NCBI GenBank assembly: GCA_017999135.1 | Contig: JAGOBT010000254.1 | Span: 1-5,521 of the forward strand | Source: Burkholderiaceae bacterium | GTDB taxonomy: Bacteria; Pseudomonadota; Gammaproteobacteria; Burkholderiales; Burkholderiaceae_C | Direction: 5' to 3' | Length of the DNA: 5,521 nucleotides | Shown: one piece after another, positions 1 through 5,521 of the stretch | Position numbering within the stretch: position 1 is the stretch's first letter | How the letters are laid out: each line of letters starts with the position of its first letter | The notes under the pieces: generated by a model | What the model was told of the DNA's origin: nothing | Seen by the model: only the letters and a program-made list of their open reading frames with translations | The model's database searches: none | Translations under genes and position numbers: made by a program

Positions 1-483
1 CGCAGCGCGATGATCTACGAGGGCACCAACGAGATCCAGGCCGTTGACCTGGTGCAGCGCAAGCTGCTGGACGACGGCGGTGCCCGCGCCCGCGCGCTGA
101 TGGCCGAACTGGCCGCCGAGGCCGGCGCCTGCCGCACCGTGCCGGCGCTGCAGCCGTTTGCCGATGCCCTGGCACAGCAGCTGGCACTGTGGGACCAGGT
201 GCTGCTGGCGCTGCAGGCGGCCCGTGCCACCGACCCCGAGCAGCCATTGCGCGTGGCCGACGACGTGCTGGCCGGCGTGGGCCATGCGCTGCTGGCCTGG
301 GCCTGGGCACGCATCGCGCGCACAGCGGTGCAGGGCAGCCAGCCGGCCGTGCCTGGCGCCCGCCCGGCCGCGCAGTGGCTGCAGTCGGCCACCTTCGGTC
401 TGCAGTGGCTGCTGCCGCAGGCCCAGGTGCATTGGCAGCGCGCCACCCAGCCCGGGCTGGCGCTGCCGTTTCTGGCAGCATGA
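1..483 (+). CDS. Acyl-CoA dehydrogenase, C-terminal fragment (5' end outside window)
   Basis: The reading frame is open from base 1, giving 160 residues before TGA at 481-483. It begins in the hallmark IYEGTNEIQ motif (fragment residues 5-13). In medium/short-chain acyl-CoA dehydrogenases the Glu of YEGT (here residue 7) is the base that abstracts the alpha proton of the acyl-CoA, with electrons passing to FAD and then to electron-transfer flavoprotein. About 145 further residues follow, an Ala/Leu-rich, probably helical tail. That matches the subfamily with an extra acetyl-CoA-dehydrogenase-like C-terminal domain (DmdC-like and related fatty acyl-CoA dehydrogenases), in which YEGTN-IQ-xDLV-RKL is typical. 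The N-terminal and FAD-binding parts lie upstream, so substrate chain length cannot be judged. A MarR-type regulator starts 6 bp downstream, suggesting co-transcription. The superfamily is secure; the substrate and the exact paralogue are not. Confidence 0.9.
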   Translation, partial: RSAMIYEGTNEIQAVDLVQRKLLDDGGARARALMAELAAEAGACRTVPALQPFADALAQQLALWDQVLLALQAARATDPEQPLRVADDVLAGVGHALLAWAWARIARTAVQGSQPAVPGARPAAQWLQSATFGLQWLLPQAQVHWQRATQPGLALPFLAA

Positions 484-489
484 CCGGCG

Positions 490-1005
490 ATGCCACGCCG
501 TGCCCCGCTGAACCAGCCCACCCGGGCCACCGCCGCCGTCGCGGTGGCGCCGCCTGCCGCCCGTCCGGCGTCGCAGACGCTGTCGCTGGGCCTGCTGTCC
601 GACGTGCTGGGCTACCACGTGGCCCAGGCAGCGGTCACCACGGTCGACATGTTCGAGCGCCACATCGGCCAGCCGTTCGGCCTGCGCAAGGTGGAGTATT
701 CGCTGCTGCTGCTGCTGCTGGCCAACGGCCCGCTCACGCCCAAGCGCCTGGGCCAGGCACTGGCACTGTCGGGCCCCAAGCTCACCCTGCTGCTCGACCG
801 CCTGCAGGAGCGCAGCCTGCTGCGCCGTGAGCGCAGCGCCACCGACGGCCGCAGCCAGAACATCGTGCTGACCGAGGCCGGCCGCCAACTCACCCAGGCC
901 GCTGGCTCTGCCGCCGCTCCGATGGAGCGTGAGCTGGACGACCGCCTCAGCCGTGCGGAACGGCTGATGCTGATCGAGTTGCTGCGGAAAGTCGCCGGGC
1001 GGTAG
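490..1005 (+). CDS. MarR-family winged-helix transcriptional regulator
   Basis: 171 residues, normal for MarR proteins plus an N-terminal extension. Residues 1-30 are Ala/Pro-rich, low complexity and probably disordered. The core runs from about 31 to 171: dimerisation helix (31-58), helix containing six consecutive leucines (72-77), the LTPKRLGQAL helix (82-91), DNA-recognition helix (93-111), and the wing with the conserved D-x-R signature (D119, R121 in TDGRSQNIVLTEAGR). A C-terminal dimerisation helix follows (about 144-168). The ATG lies 6 bp after the dehydrogenase stop with no clear Shine-Dalgarno sequence, so translation may be coupled. GTG at 544 is an in-frame alternative that would remove most of the disordered segment. 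MarR proteins usually repress neighbouring genes and release DNA on binding small aromatic or acyl ligands. Control of the adjacent dehydrogenase operon is a reasonable inference, but no operator is visible here. The family is secure; ligand and targets are unknown. Confidence 0.87.
   Translation: MPRRAPLNQPTRATAAVAVAPPAARPASQTLSLGLLSDVLGYHVAQAAVTTVDMFERHIGQPFGLRKVEYSLLLLLLANGPLTPKRLGQALALSGPKLTLLLDRLQERSLLRRERSATDGRSQNIVLTEAGRQLTQAAGSAAAPMERELDDRLSRAERLMLIELLRKVAGR
703..720 (+). repeat. (CTG)6 trinucleotide tract inside the MarR-like gene
   Basis: Six consecutive CTG codons encode Leu72-Leu77 in a predicted core helix. Copy-number change would keep the frame and only lengthen or shorten the leucine run. 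It may simply reflect strong CTG preference for leucine, which is seen throughout the window. Confidence 0.6.
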
Positions 1006-1008
1006 CCC

Positions 1009-2256
1009 TCACCAGGGCGCGCGCCCGATGCCCATCACCCGGCGGTACCACTCGTGGAAGTGCTGCATGCCGTCTTCCATCGGGCTCTGGTACGGGCCGG
1101 CCTCGTCGTCGCCGCGCTCCATCAGGGCGCGGCGGCCGGCGTCCATGCGCAGGGCGATCTCATCGTCCTCGACGCAGGTCTCCATGTAGGCGGCCTGCTC
1201 GCTCTCGATGAACTCGCGCTCGAAGGCGGCGATCTCCTCGGGGTAGTAGAACTCCACCATGTTCACCGTCTTCTGCGGGCCCTTGGGGTACAGCGTGCTC
1301 ACCACCAGCACATGCGGGTACCACTCGACCATGATGTTCGGGTAGTAGGTCAGCCAGATCGCGCCCTGCTTGGGCGGCTGGCCGTTGCCCAGGGCCAGCA
1401 CCGCCTCGTGCCAGCGCTTGTAGGCGGGTGAGCCGGCCTGGCGCAGTGAATCGTTGATGCCCACCGTCTGCACCGAATGGTGCGGGCTGAACTCCCACTT
1501 CAAATCGTCGCAGGTGACAAAGCGGCCCAGGCCGGGGTGGAACGGGCCGACGTGGTAGTCCTCCAGGTAGACCTCGATGAAGGTCTTCCAGTTGTAGTCG
1601 CACTCATGCACATGCACCTTGTCGAGCACGAAGCCGGTGAAGTCCAGGTCGGCCCTGGGGCCGACCTGGCCCAGCTCGGCGGCGATGTCGCGGCCGTTGT
1701 CCTCGAACACCATGCCGTTCCAGCTGCGGGTCTTGTAGCGCTGCAGGTTCAGGCAGGGGTCCTGCTGGAACAGCGGGGCGCCCAGCAGCTCACCGGTGGT
1801 GCTGTAGGTCCAGCGGTGCAGCGGGCAGACGATGTTGCCGCCGCTGTGGCCCGGTGCGGTGTGCCGGGTGTTGCCACGGCCGCGCAGCATCAGTGCCTGG
1901 CGGTGGCGGCACACATTGCTGAGCAGTTCCACCCCGTTGGCGGTGCGCACCAGGGCGCGGCCTTCGCCTTCCTGGGGCAGGGCGTGGTAGTCGCCCACCT
2001 CGGGCACGGCCAGTTCATGCCCCAGGTAGCGGGGCCCGTGCTGGAAGATCAGCTCCAGCTCGCGCTTGAACAGCTCGTCCGAGAAATAGGTGGTGACAGA
2101 CAGTTGCGACCGCGCAGACCGCTCATCGAGCGGCTGGCGTGCAAGAGGGCCCCCAAGCGGCGTCATGACGCCGCTGCCCCCCGAGGGGGATGCGTCAACT
2201 CGGGAACGGCCCGTCGTTGTCGCAAGAGCTTCGAGTCTGGTGCTCAGGTCCGACAT
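1009..2256 (-). CDS. Rieske [2Fe-2S] non-heme iron oxygenase, alpha-subunit-like
   Basis: 415 residues from the ATG at 2256. The Rieske domain carries C116-x-H118 and C144-P-L-H147, the four [2Fe-2S] ligands. The 25 residues between the pairs are longer than the usual 15-17 because of a Gly/His-rich loop. The catalytic domain has N222-W-K followed by E232-x2-H235-x4-H240, the mononuclear iron site. A Glu at the inter-cluster bridging position is known from CntA-type carnitine oxygenases, whereas most ring hydroxylases use Asp. D364 or D365 in the VEDDE stretch is the likely third iron ligand. Such enzymes use O2 and electrons from a reductase to oxygenate or demethylate a substrate. No reductase or beta subunit is nearby, and the substrate cannot be predicted. 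The ATG at 2256 is preferred over the in-frame TTG at 2274 because GGAG lies 12 nt upstream of the ATG and nothing similar precedes the TTG. Residues 19-50 look like translated repeat DNA. The stop is 3 bp from that of the convergent regulator gene, so no terminator fits between them. Confidence 0.88.
   Translation of the reverse strand: MSDLSTRLEALATTTGRSRVDASPSGGSGVMTPLGGPLARQPLDERSARSQLSVTTYFSDELFKRELELIFQHGPRYLGHELAVPEVGDYHALPQEGEGRALVRTANGVELLSNVCRHRQALMLRGRGNTRHTAPGHSGGNIVCPLHRWTYSTTGELLGAPLFQQDPCLNLQRYKTRSWNGMVFEDNGRDIAAELGQVGPRADLDFTGFVLDKVHVHECDYNWKTFIEVYLEDYHVGPFHPGLGRFVTCDDLKWEFSPHHSVQTVGINDSLRQAGSPAYKRWHEAVLALGNGQPPKQGAIWLTYYPNIMVEWYPHVLVVSTLYPKGPQKTVNMVEFYYPEEIAAFEREFIESEQAAYMETCVEDDEIALRMDAGRRALMERGDDEAGPYQSPMEDGMQHFHEWYRRVMGIGRAPW
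1644..1669. repeat. 11-bp perfect inverted repeat with 4-nt loop inside the Rieske gene
   Basis: The arms at 1644-1654 (CCAGGTCGGCC) and 1659-1669 (GGCCGACCTGG) are perfectly complementary around CTGG. The structure lies in the linker between the Rieske and catalytic domains (GQVGPRADLD) and uses an AGG arginine codon, which is uncommon in this window. It could form a strong mRNA hairpin or a cruciform. In such GC-rich coding DNA, chance or codon choice is also possible. Confidence 0.55.
2102..2200. repeat. Palindrome-rich REP-like element embedded in frame in the Rieske gene
   Basis: A 99-bp segment is bounded by the short inverted ends AGTTG (2102-2106) and CAACT (2196-2200). It contains three adjacent hairpins. 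The first is CCGCTC-ATC-GAGCGG (2119-2133). The second is a perfect 20-bp palindrome at 2156-2175, centred on TCATGA. The third is a C6/G5 hairpin (2177-2189). A C5 run (2150-2154) lies just left of the palindrome. This C-run / palindrome / CCCCCCGAGGGGG layout resembles dispersed repeats I recall from intergenic DNA of Comamonadaceae and relatives; that is memory, not a search. On the - strand it is open and encodes about 32 residues (Rieske residues 19-50), rich in Gly, Ser, Pro and Arg, unlike the helical flanks. The exact boundaries are uncertain by several bases. Confidence 0.6.
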
Positions 2257-2268
2257 GATCCCCGGGGT

Positions 2269-2272
2269 CTCC
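2269..2272 (-). promoter_or_regulatory. Candidate ribosome binding site (GGAG) for the Rieske gene
   Basis: GGAG on the - strand ends 12 nt before the ATG at 2256. The spacing is a little long but usable. It lies inside the coding region that an alternative TTG start at 2274 would create, which argues for the ATG. Confidence 0.45.
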
Positions 2273-2292
2273 AAGTGAGGATGTCTAGAACC

Positions 2293-2317
2293 CCCACCCG
2301 GTGGCCCCGCGGGTGGG
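2293..2317. repeat. GC-rich hairpin in the intergenic leader of the Rieske gene
   Basis: The arms CCCACCCG (2293-2300) and CGGGTGGG (2310-2317) are perfectly complementary around a 9-nt loop. No T-run follows on either strand, so it is not a convincing intrinsic terminator. It would fold in the 5' leader of a Rieske transcript starting near 2362. Whether it does anything is unknown. Confidence 0.5.
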
Positions 2318-2334
2318 CATGGTCAATGCTGATG

Positions 2335-2360
2335 AAAACGGCCGCCCATTGAGGCAGCCG
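2335..2360 (-). terminator. Terminator-like hairpin plus U4 pointing toward the Rieske gene
   Basis: Read on the - strand, CGGCTGCC (2360-2353), a 6-nt loop and GGCGGCCG (2346-2339) form an 8-bp stem with one G-U pair, followed directly by TTTT (2338-2335). This is the shape of a weak intrinsic terminator. No - strand gene lies to its right in the window, so it would act on transcripts from the divergent promoter region itself. It could be an attenuator or insulator. Four U residues is short, and chance is a real alternative. Confidence 0.35.
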
Positions 2361-2368
2361 CGTCATCG

Positions 2369-2374
2369 ATTGTA
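2369..2374 (-). promoter_or_regulatory. Candidate -10 box (TACAAT) for the Rieske gene
   Basis: TACAAT on the - strand matches the sigma-70 -10 consensus TATAAT at five of six positions. Its context, GCTACAATCG, is of a type often seen in betaproteobacterial promoters. No good -35 box is visible 16-18 nt upstream. Transcription would start near 2362, giving a leader of about 105 nt that holds both hairpins described in this region. Confidence 0.4.
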
Positions 2375-2410
2375 GCGGTCGCATGTGGCCACGCCGCGAC
2401 AGGCCGTGTC

Positions 2411-2416
2411 TAGAAT
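2411..2416 (+). promoter_or_regulatory. Candidate -10 box (TAGAAT) for the xseB-ispA-dxs operon
   Basis: TAGAAT matches the sigma-70 -10 consensus at five of six positions and sits about 46 bp before the xseB ATG, implying a leader of roughly 40 nt. No convincing -35 hexamer is seen in the GC-rich DNA upstream. With the opposite-strand -10 candidate about 40 bp away, it forms a plausible divergent promoter pair. Confidence 0.42.
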
Positions 2417-2461
2417 CTTACGTCTGTCAAGAAGTGCGCCCTTTGCCCAGGCCGCCTGTCC

Positions 2462-2713
2462 ATGAGCCCTTCCGCGCCGCCCGTCGACGACCCCAGCCCG
2501 CCCCCTGAAGCGCTGCCCTACGAGCACGCCCTGGCCGAGCTGGAACGCCTGGTCAGTGCGATGGAAGGCAGCCAGCTGCCGCTGGATGCCCTGCTCGACA
2601 ACTACCGCCGTGGTGCCCAGTTGCTCGACCTGTGCCGCGCCCGGCTGCAGGCCGTGGAACAGCAGGTCAAGGTGCTGGAAGACGGGCAGCTCAAGGACTG
2701 GGTGGCCGAATGA
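2462..2713 (+). CDS. xseB: Exodeoxyribonuclease VII small subunit
   Basis: 83 residues, the usual size for XseB. Residues 1-19 are a Pro/Ser-rich leader. The conserved core begins at [12 protein letters not shown] (20-31), continues through E35 and [16 protein letters not shown] (40-55), and ends in an amphipathic helix (about 56-73), giving the two-helix hairpin of the family. Several XseB subunits coat the XseA catalytic subunit to form exonuclease VII, which degrades single-stranded DNA from both ends in repair and mismatch correction; XseB itself has no nuclease site. xseA is not in this window. Only a weak AGG precedes the ATG, and no other in-frame start is nearby. The stop overlaps the ispA start (ATGA), so the two are translationally coupled. 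Linkage to ispA and dxs is a known proteobacterial arrangement, also seen in E. coli. Confidence 0.95.
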   Translation: MSPSAPPVDDPSPPPEALPYEHALAELERLVSAMEGSQLPLDALLDNYRRGAQLLDLCRARLQAVEQQVKVLEDGQLKDWVAE

Positions 2714-3609
2714 GCAGCACCGCCTTCGACGCCTGGGTGCAGGCCGAGTTGCAGCGTGTGGAGGCTGCGCTGGCGCGCTGGGTACCGGCTGACGCGCCAG
2801 CCGGGCTGGGTCTGGCCATGCGTTATGGCGTGCTCGACGGCGGCAAGCGCCTGCGGCCGTTGCTGGTGCGCGCCGCCTGCGAGGCGGTGGCGGGCGACCT
2901 GCATGCCGCGCTGCGGGCCGCGGTGGCGGTGGAACTGATCCACGCCTACTCGCTGGTGCACGACGACATGCCCTGCATGGACAACGACGTGCTGCGCCGT
3001 GGCAAGCCCACGGTGCATGTGCAGTACGGCGAAGCCGCGGCCATGCTGGCCGGTGACGCGATGCAGGCCCTGGCCTTCGAGGTGCTGACGCCCGACGCGA
3101 CCGACGGCGAGCCGATGGCGCCCGCGCTGCAGGCCCGGCTCTGTGGCTTGCTGGCCCGAGCGGCCGGCCATGCCGGCATGGCCGGTGGCCAGGCCATCGA
3201 CCTGGCGTCGATCGGCAAGCCGCTGACCGAAGACGTGCTGCGCGACATGCACCGCCGCAAGACCGGCGCCCTGCTGCAAGGCAGCGTGCTGATGGGCGCG
3301 GCCACCGGCGGCTGTGATCCGGCGGCGCTGGCGGCGCTCAGCGACTATGGCGCCGCGCTGGGGCTGGCCTTCCAGGTGGTCGACGACATCCTCGACGTCA
3401 CGCAGTCGTCGGCCACGCTGGGCAAGAGCGCCGGCAAGGACCTGGACGCCAACAAGCCCACCTATGTCACCGTGCTGGGCCTCGGCGAGGCCCGCCGCCA
3501 GGCCCAGGCGCTGCACCAGCAGGCCCTGGCGGCGCTGGCGCGCAGCGGCCTGCCCGACGCCGCCCACCTGCGCCTGCTGGCCGACATGGTCGTCGACCGG
3601 CACAGCTGA
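2710..3609 (+). CDS. ispA: (2E,6E)-Farnesyl diphosphate synthase (polyprenyl synthetase family)
   Basis: 299 residues, as expected for bacterial IspA. It condenses DMAPP with two IPP to give farnesyl diphosphate, the C15 precursor of ubiquinone side chains, undecaprenyl phosphate and, where made, hopanoids or carotenoids. Visible motifs are GGKRLRP (44-50, IPP binding), the first Asp-rich motif DDMPCMD (85-91, with D93), GAD-type helix residues around LAGD (113-116), [10 protein letters not shown] (156-165), K184-T185 (diphosphate binding) and the second Asp-rich motif DDILD (225-229). The two extra residues inside the first Asp motif (DDx4D) are typical of bacterial FPP synthases. The chosen ATG overlaps the xseB stop by ATGA. 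AAGGA lies 12 nt upstream. An upstream in-frame ATG (2632) lies inside xseB and would add 26 non-homologous residues, so it is rejected. The assignment is secure, though exact product length is inferred from motif type. Confidence 0.95.
   Translation: MSSTAFDAWVQAELQRVEAALARWVPADAPAGLGLAMRYGVLDGGKRLRPLLVRAACEAVAGDLHAALRAAVAVELIHAYSLVHDDMPCMDNDVLRRGKPTVHVQYGEAAAMLAGDAMQALAFEVLTPDATDGEPMAPALQARLCGLLARAAGHAGMAGGQAIDLASIGKPLTEDVLRDMHRRKTGALLQGSVLMGAATGGCDPAALAALSDYGAALGLAFQVVDDILDVTQSSATLGKSAGKDLDANKPTYVTVLGLGEARRQAQALHQQALAALARSGLPDAAHLRLLADMVVDRHS
3164..3185. repeat. Perfect 22-bp palindrome within ispA
   Basis: Bases 3164-3185 read identically on both strands, centred between 3174 and 3175 (GCCGGC core with CATG on each side). 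It encodes the conserved AGHAGMAGG stretch. Repeating Ala-Gly codons flanking Met and His largely explain the symmetry, so it is probably a by-product of protein sequence and GC bias. Confidence 0.6.
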
Positions 3610-3611
3610 AC

Positions 3612-3615
3612 AAGG
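3612..3615 (+). promoter_or_regulatory. Ribosome binding site (AAGG) for dxs
   Basis: AAGG lies 8 nt before the dxs ATG within the 14-bp gap after ispA. Good spacing supports the ATG at 3624 as the start. Confidence 0.6.
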
Positions 3616-3623
3616 CCCATCGC

Positions 3624-5521
3624 ATGCCCCAATCCCTGCTGAACACCCTGCAGTCGCCGGCCGACCTGCGCCGTCTGTCGCGTGGCGAACTGGGCCGGCT
3701 GGCCAACGAGCTGCGTGACTTCGTCATCCACAGCGTCAGCAAGACCGGCGGCCACCTGTCGTCGAACCTGGGCACGGTGGAGCTCACCATCGCGCTGCAC
3801 TATGTGTTCAACACGCCCTGGGACCGCATCGTCTGGGACGTGGGCCACCAGACCTACCCGCACAAGATCCTGACCGGCCGGCGCGAGCAGATGCCCACGC
3901 TCAAGCAGCTGCACGGCATCAGCGGCTTTCCGCGGCGGGCCGAAAGTGAGTACGACACCTTCGGCACCGGCCACTCGTCCACCAGCATCAGCGCGGCCCT
4001 GGGCATGGCCCATGCGGCCAAGGTGAAGGGCGAGCACCGCCGCGCCGTGGCAGTGATCGGCGACGGCGCACTCACCGGCGGCATGGCCTTCGAGGCGCTG
4101 AACCATGCCGGCGCGCCGCATGGCGTGGGCCCGGCCGACCTGCTGGTGATCCTCAACGACAACGACATGTCGATCAGCCCGCCGGTGGGCGCGCTGAACA
4201 AGCACCTGGCGCGGCTGATGAGCGGCAACTTCTACAGTGCCGCCCGTGAAGGCGCCAAGAGCGTGCTGAAGAACACCCCGCTCTATGAATTCGCCCGCCG
4301 GTTCGAGGAGCACACCAAGGGCATGGTCGTGCCCGGCACCATCTTCGAGGAACTGGGCTTCACCTATGTGGGTCCGATCGACGGCCATGACCTGGACGCG
4401 CTGATCCCCACGCTGGAGAACCTGCGCGACAAGAAGGGCCCGCAGTTCCTGCATGTGGTCACCAAGAAGGGCTACGGCTACAAACTGGCCGAGAACGACC
4501 CGATCAACTACCACGGCCCCGGCAAGTTCGACCCCAGCGTGGGCCTGACCCCGCCCGCCACCGCGCCCAAGCTCACCTTCACCCAGGTGTTCGGCCAGTG
4601 GCTGTGCGACATGGCCGCGGCCGACGAGCGGCTGGTGGCCATCACCCCGGCCATGCGCGAAGGCTCGGGCATGGTCGAATTCGAGCAGCGCTTTCCCAAG
4701 CGCTACCACGACGTGGGCATCGCCGAGCAGCACGCCGTCACCTTCGCCGGCGGCTTGGCCTGCGAAGGGCTGAAGCCGGTGCTGGCGATCTACAGCACCT
4801 TCCTGCAACGCGGCTACGACCAGCTGATCCACGACGTGGCACTGCAGAACCTGCCGGTGGTGTTTGCGCTGGACCGGGCCGGCATCGTTGGCGCCGACGG
4901 CGCCACCCACTGCGGCGCCTATGACATCGCCTATGTGCGCTGCGTGCCCAACATGGCCATGCTCACGCCGTCCGACGAGGACGAATGCCGCAAGGCGCTG
5001 TCCACCGCCTTTGCCCGCAACCACCCGGTGGCCGTGCGCTACCCGCGTGGCGCCGGCATCGGCAAGCGGCCCGAGGCCAACCTCGACACCCTGCCCTGGG
5101 GCCAGGGCGAACTGCGACGCAGTGCCGGTGCGCAGCCGGTGCTGGGCAAGCGGGTGGCCATCCTGGCCTTCGGCACCGTGCTGCATGCGGCGCTGGCCGC
5201 GGCCGACAAGCTGGACGCCAGCGTGGCCAACATGCGCTTCGCCAAGCCCATCGATGAGGCGCTGGTGCTGGAACTGGCGCGCACCCACGACGCGCTGGTC
5301 ACGGTGGAAGAGGGCTGCCTGCCCGGTGGCGCCGGCAGCGCGGTGGGTGAATGCCTGGCCGCGGCCGGCGTCAGCGTGCCGCTGCTGCACCTGGGCCTGC
5401 CCGATGAATTCATCGAGCATGGCGACCCCGCCAAGCTCATCGCCATGGTGGGCCTGGACGCCGCCGGCATCGAAGCGTCGGTGCGCAAGCGCTTCGGCGT
5501 CGCGCTGTCGCTGGTGAAGCC
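3624..5521 (+). CDS. dxs: 1-Deoxy-D-xylulose-5-phosphate synthase (3' end outside window)
   Basis: 632 codons are open from the ATG to the window edge without a stop or frameshift. E. coli DXS has 620 residues, so only a few codons should be missing. The enzyme joins pyruvate and D-glyceraldehyde 3-phosphate with loss of CO2, using thiamine diphosphate and Mg2+, and feeds the MEP isoprenoid pathway and also thiamine and pyridoxal synthesis. Seen in order: H44 in the [14 protein letters not shown] region, [17 protein letters not shown], the ThDP/Mg motif G146-D147-G148 to N180, then the pyrimidine-binding domain from about 319 with [11 protein letters not shown]. Within that domain E368 of [12 protein letters not shown] activates ThDP, and R418, H429 (THCGAYD) and R475 (YPRG) match substrate-binding residues of the E. 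coli enzyme. The C-terminal domain starts near 510. It follows ispA by 14 bp in the same operon, so C5 supply and C15 synthesis are co-expressed. All catalytic residues are present. Confidence 0.96.
   Translation, partial: MPQSLLNTLQSPADLRRLSRGELGRLANELRDFVIHSVSKTGGHLSSNLGTVELTIALHYVFNTPWDRIVWDVGHQTYPHKILTGRREQMPTLKQLHGISGFPRRAESEYDTFGTGHSSTSISAALGMAHAAKVKGEHRRAVAVIGDGALTGGMAFEALNHAGAPHGVGPADLLVILNDNDMSISPPVGALNKHLARLMSGNFYSAAREGAKSVLKNTPLYEFARRFEEHTKGMVVPGTIFEELGFTYVGPIDGHDLDALIPTLENLRDKKGPQFLHVVTKKGYGYKLAENDPINYHGPGKFDPSVGLTPPATAPKLTFTQVFGQWLCDMAAADERLVAITPAMREGSGMVEFEQRFPKRYHDVGIAEQHAVTFAGGLACEGLKPVLAIYSTFLQRGYDQLIHDVALQNLPVVFALDRAGIVGADGATHCGAYDIAYVRCVPNMAMLTPSDEDECRKALSTAFARNHPVAVRYPRGAGIGKRPEANLDTLPWGQGELRRSAGAQPVLGKRVAILAFGTVLHAALAAADKLDASVANMRFAKPIDEALVLELARTHDALVTVEEGCLPGGAGSAVGECLAAAGVSVPLLHLGLPDEFIEHGDPAKLIAMVGLDAAGIEASVRKRFGVALSLVK

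Noticed and set aside
2102..2200. Insertion sequence or MITE with transposase-type ends
   Set aside because: The inverted ends are only 5 bp and I see no convincing target-site duplication. A REP-like dispersed repeat describes it better.
2257..2274. TTG start at 2274 for the Rieske gene, adding six residues
   Set aside because: There is no ribosome binding site before the TTG, whereas GGAG precedes the ATG at 2256 and the protein then begins MSDLSTRLEAL, as I recall for homologues.
1477..2352. A 291-codon open frame on the + strand, antisense to the Rieske gene
   Set aside because: It is a Val/Ala/Gln/His-rich shadow of the oxygenase frame. It also crosses the intergenic region without any recognisable domain.
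2282..2415. Two copies of TGTCTAGAA (2282-2290 and 2407-2415) considered as paired operator or direct repeats
   Set aside because: Nine bases is short, and the second copy overlaps the TAGAAT -10 candidate, which explains it. There is no further similarity around the copies.
2632..2709. Earlier in-frame ATG for ispA inside xseB
   Set aside because: It would add 26 residues encoded by an alternative frame of xseB. The ATGA overlap at 2710 gives the standard IspA N-terminus.
3164..3185. 22-bp palindrome in ispA considered as a protein-binding site or mobile-element target
   Set aside because: It coincides with the conserved AGxAGMAGG protein motif, and Gly/Ala codons in GC-rich DNA account for the symmetry.
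2602..3603. A 333-codon open frame on the - strand, antisense to ispA
   Set aside because: The composition is typical of a GC-rich shadow frame, and the sense strand encodes a complete farnesyl diphosphate synthase.
3462..5420. A 652-codon open frame on the - strand, antisense to dxs
   Set aside because: It mirrors the third-position GC bias of dxs. Its translation is His/Gln/Val/Gly-rich with no recognisable family, while the + strand frame is an intact DXS with all catalytic motifs.

Overview
This is a high-GC window whose protein families and gene order fit a betaproteobacterium of the order Burkholderiales (Comamonadaceae or Rubrivivax/Leptothrix-like). The best taxonomic clue is the order: a Rieske-type oxygenase divergent from xseB-ispA-dxs. 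I recall this arrangement from that order but have not searched for it. No mobile-element genes, tRNA, rRNA or CRISPR array are visible. Both ends of the window cut through genes.

Left part (1-1005, + strand): the last 160 codons of an acyl-CoA dehydrogenase, including its catalytic-glutamate motif, followed 6 bp later by a MarR-type winged-helix regulator. The two are probably co-transcribed. The regulator ends 3 bp from the stop of the next gene, which converges on it.

Middle (1009-2256, - strand): a Rieske [2Fe-2S] / mononuclear-iron oxygenase alpha-subunit-like protein. Its cofactor ligands look complete. Near its N-terminus is an in-frame segment of about 96-99 bp, rich in palindromes, that looks like a dispersed non-coding repeat turned into about 32 residues of protein. 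This is the most unusual thing in the window.

Intergenic region (2257-2461): a roughly 205-bp divergent promoter region. It has a candidate -10 box on each strand, a terminator-like hairpin pointing toward the Rieske gene, and a second GC-rich hairpin in that gene's putative leader.

Right part (2462-5521, + strand): a tight isoprenoid operon. xseB (exonuclease VII small subunit) overlaps ispA (farnesyl diphosphate synthase) by ATGA, and dxs (1-deoxy-D-xylulose-5-phosphate synthase) follows 14 bp later. dxs is open to the right edge, with 632 codons present, so it is nearly complete. DXS makes the first committed metabolite of the MEP pathway and IspA condenses the C5 products into C15. xseB is a DNA-repair gene commonly carried in this operon.

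Apart from the repeat insertion and the leader structures, the region reads as ordinary core chromosome. I found no evidence of a new multi-gene system.
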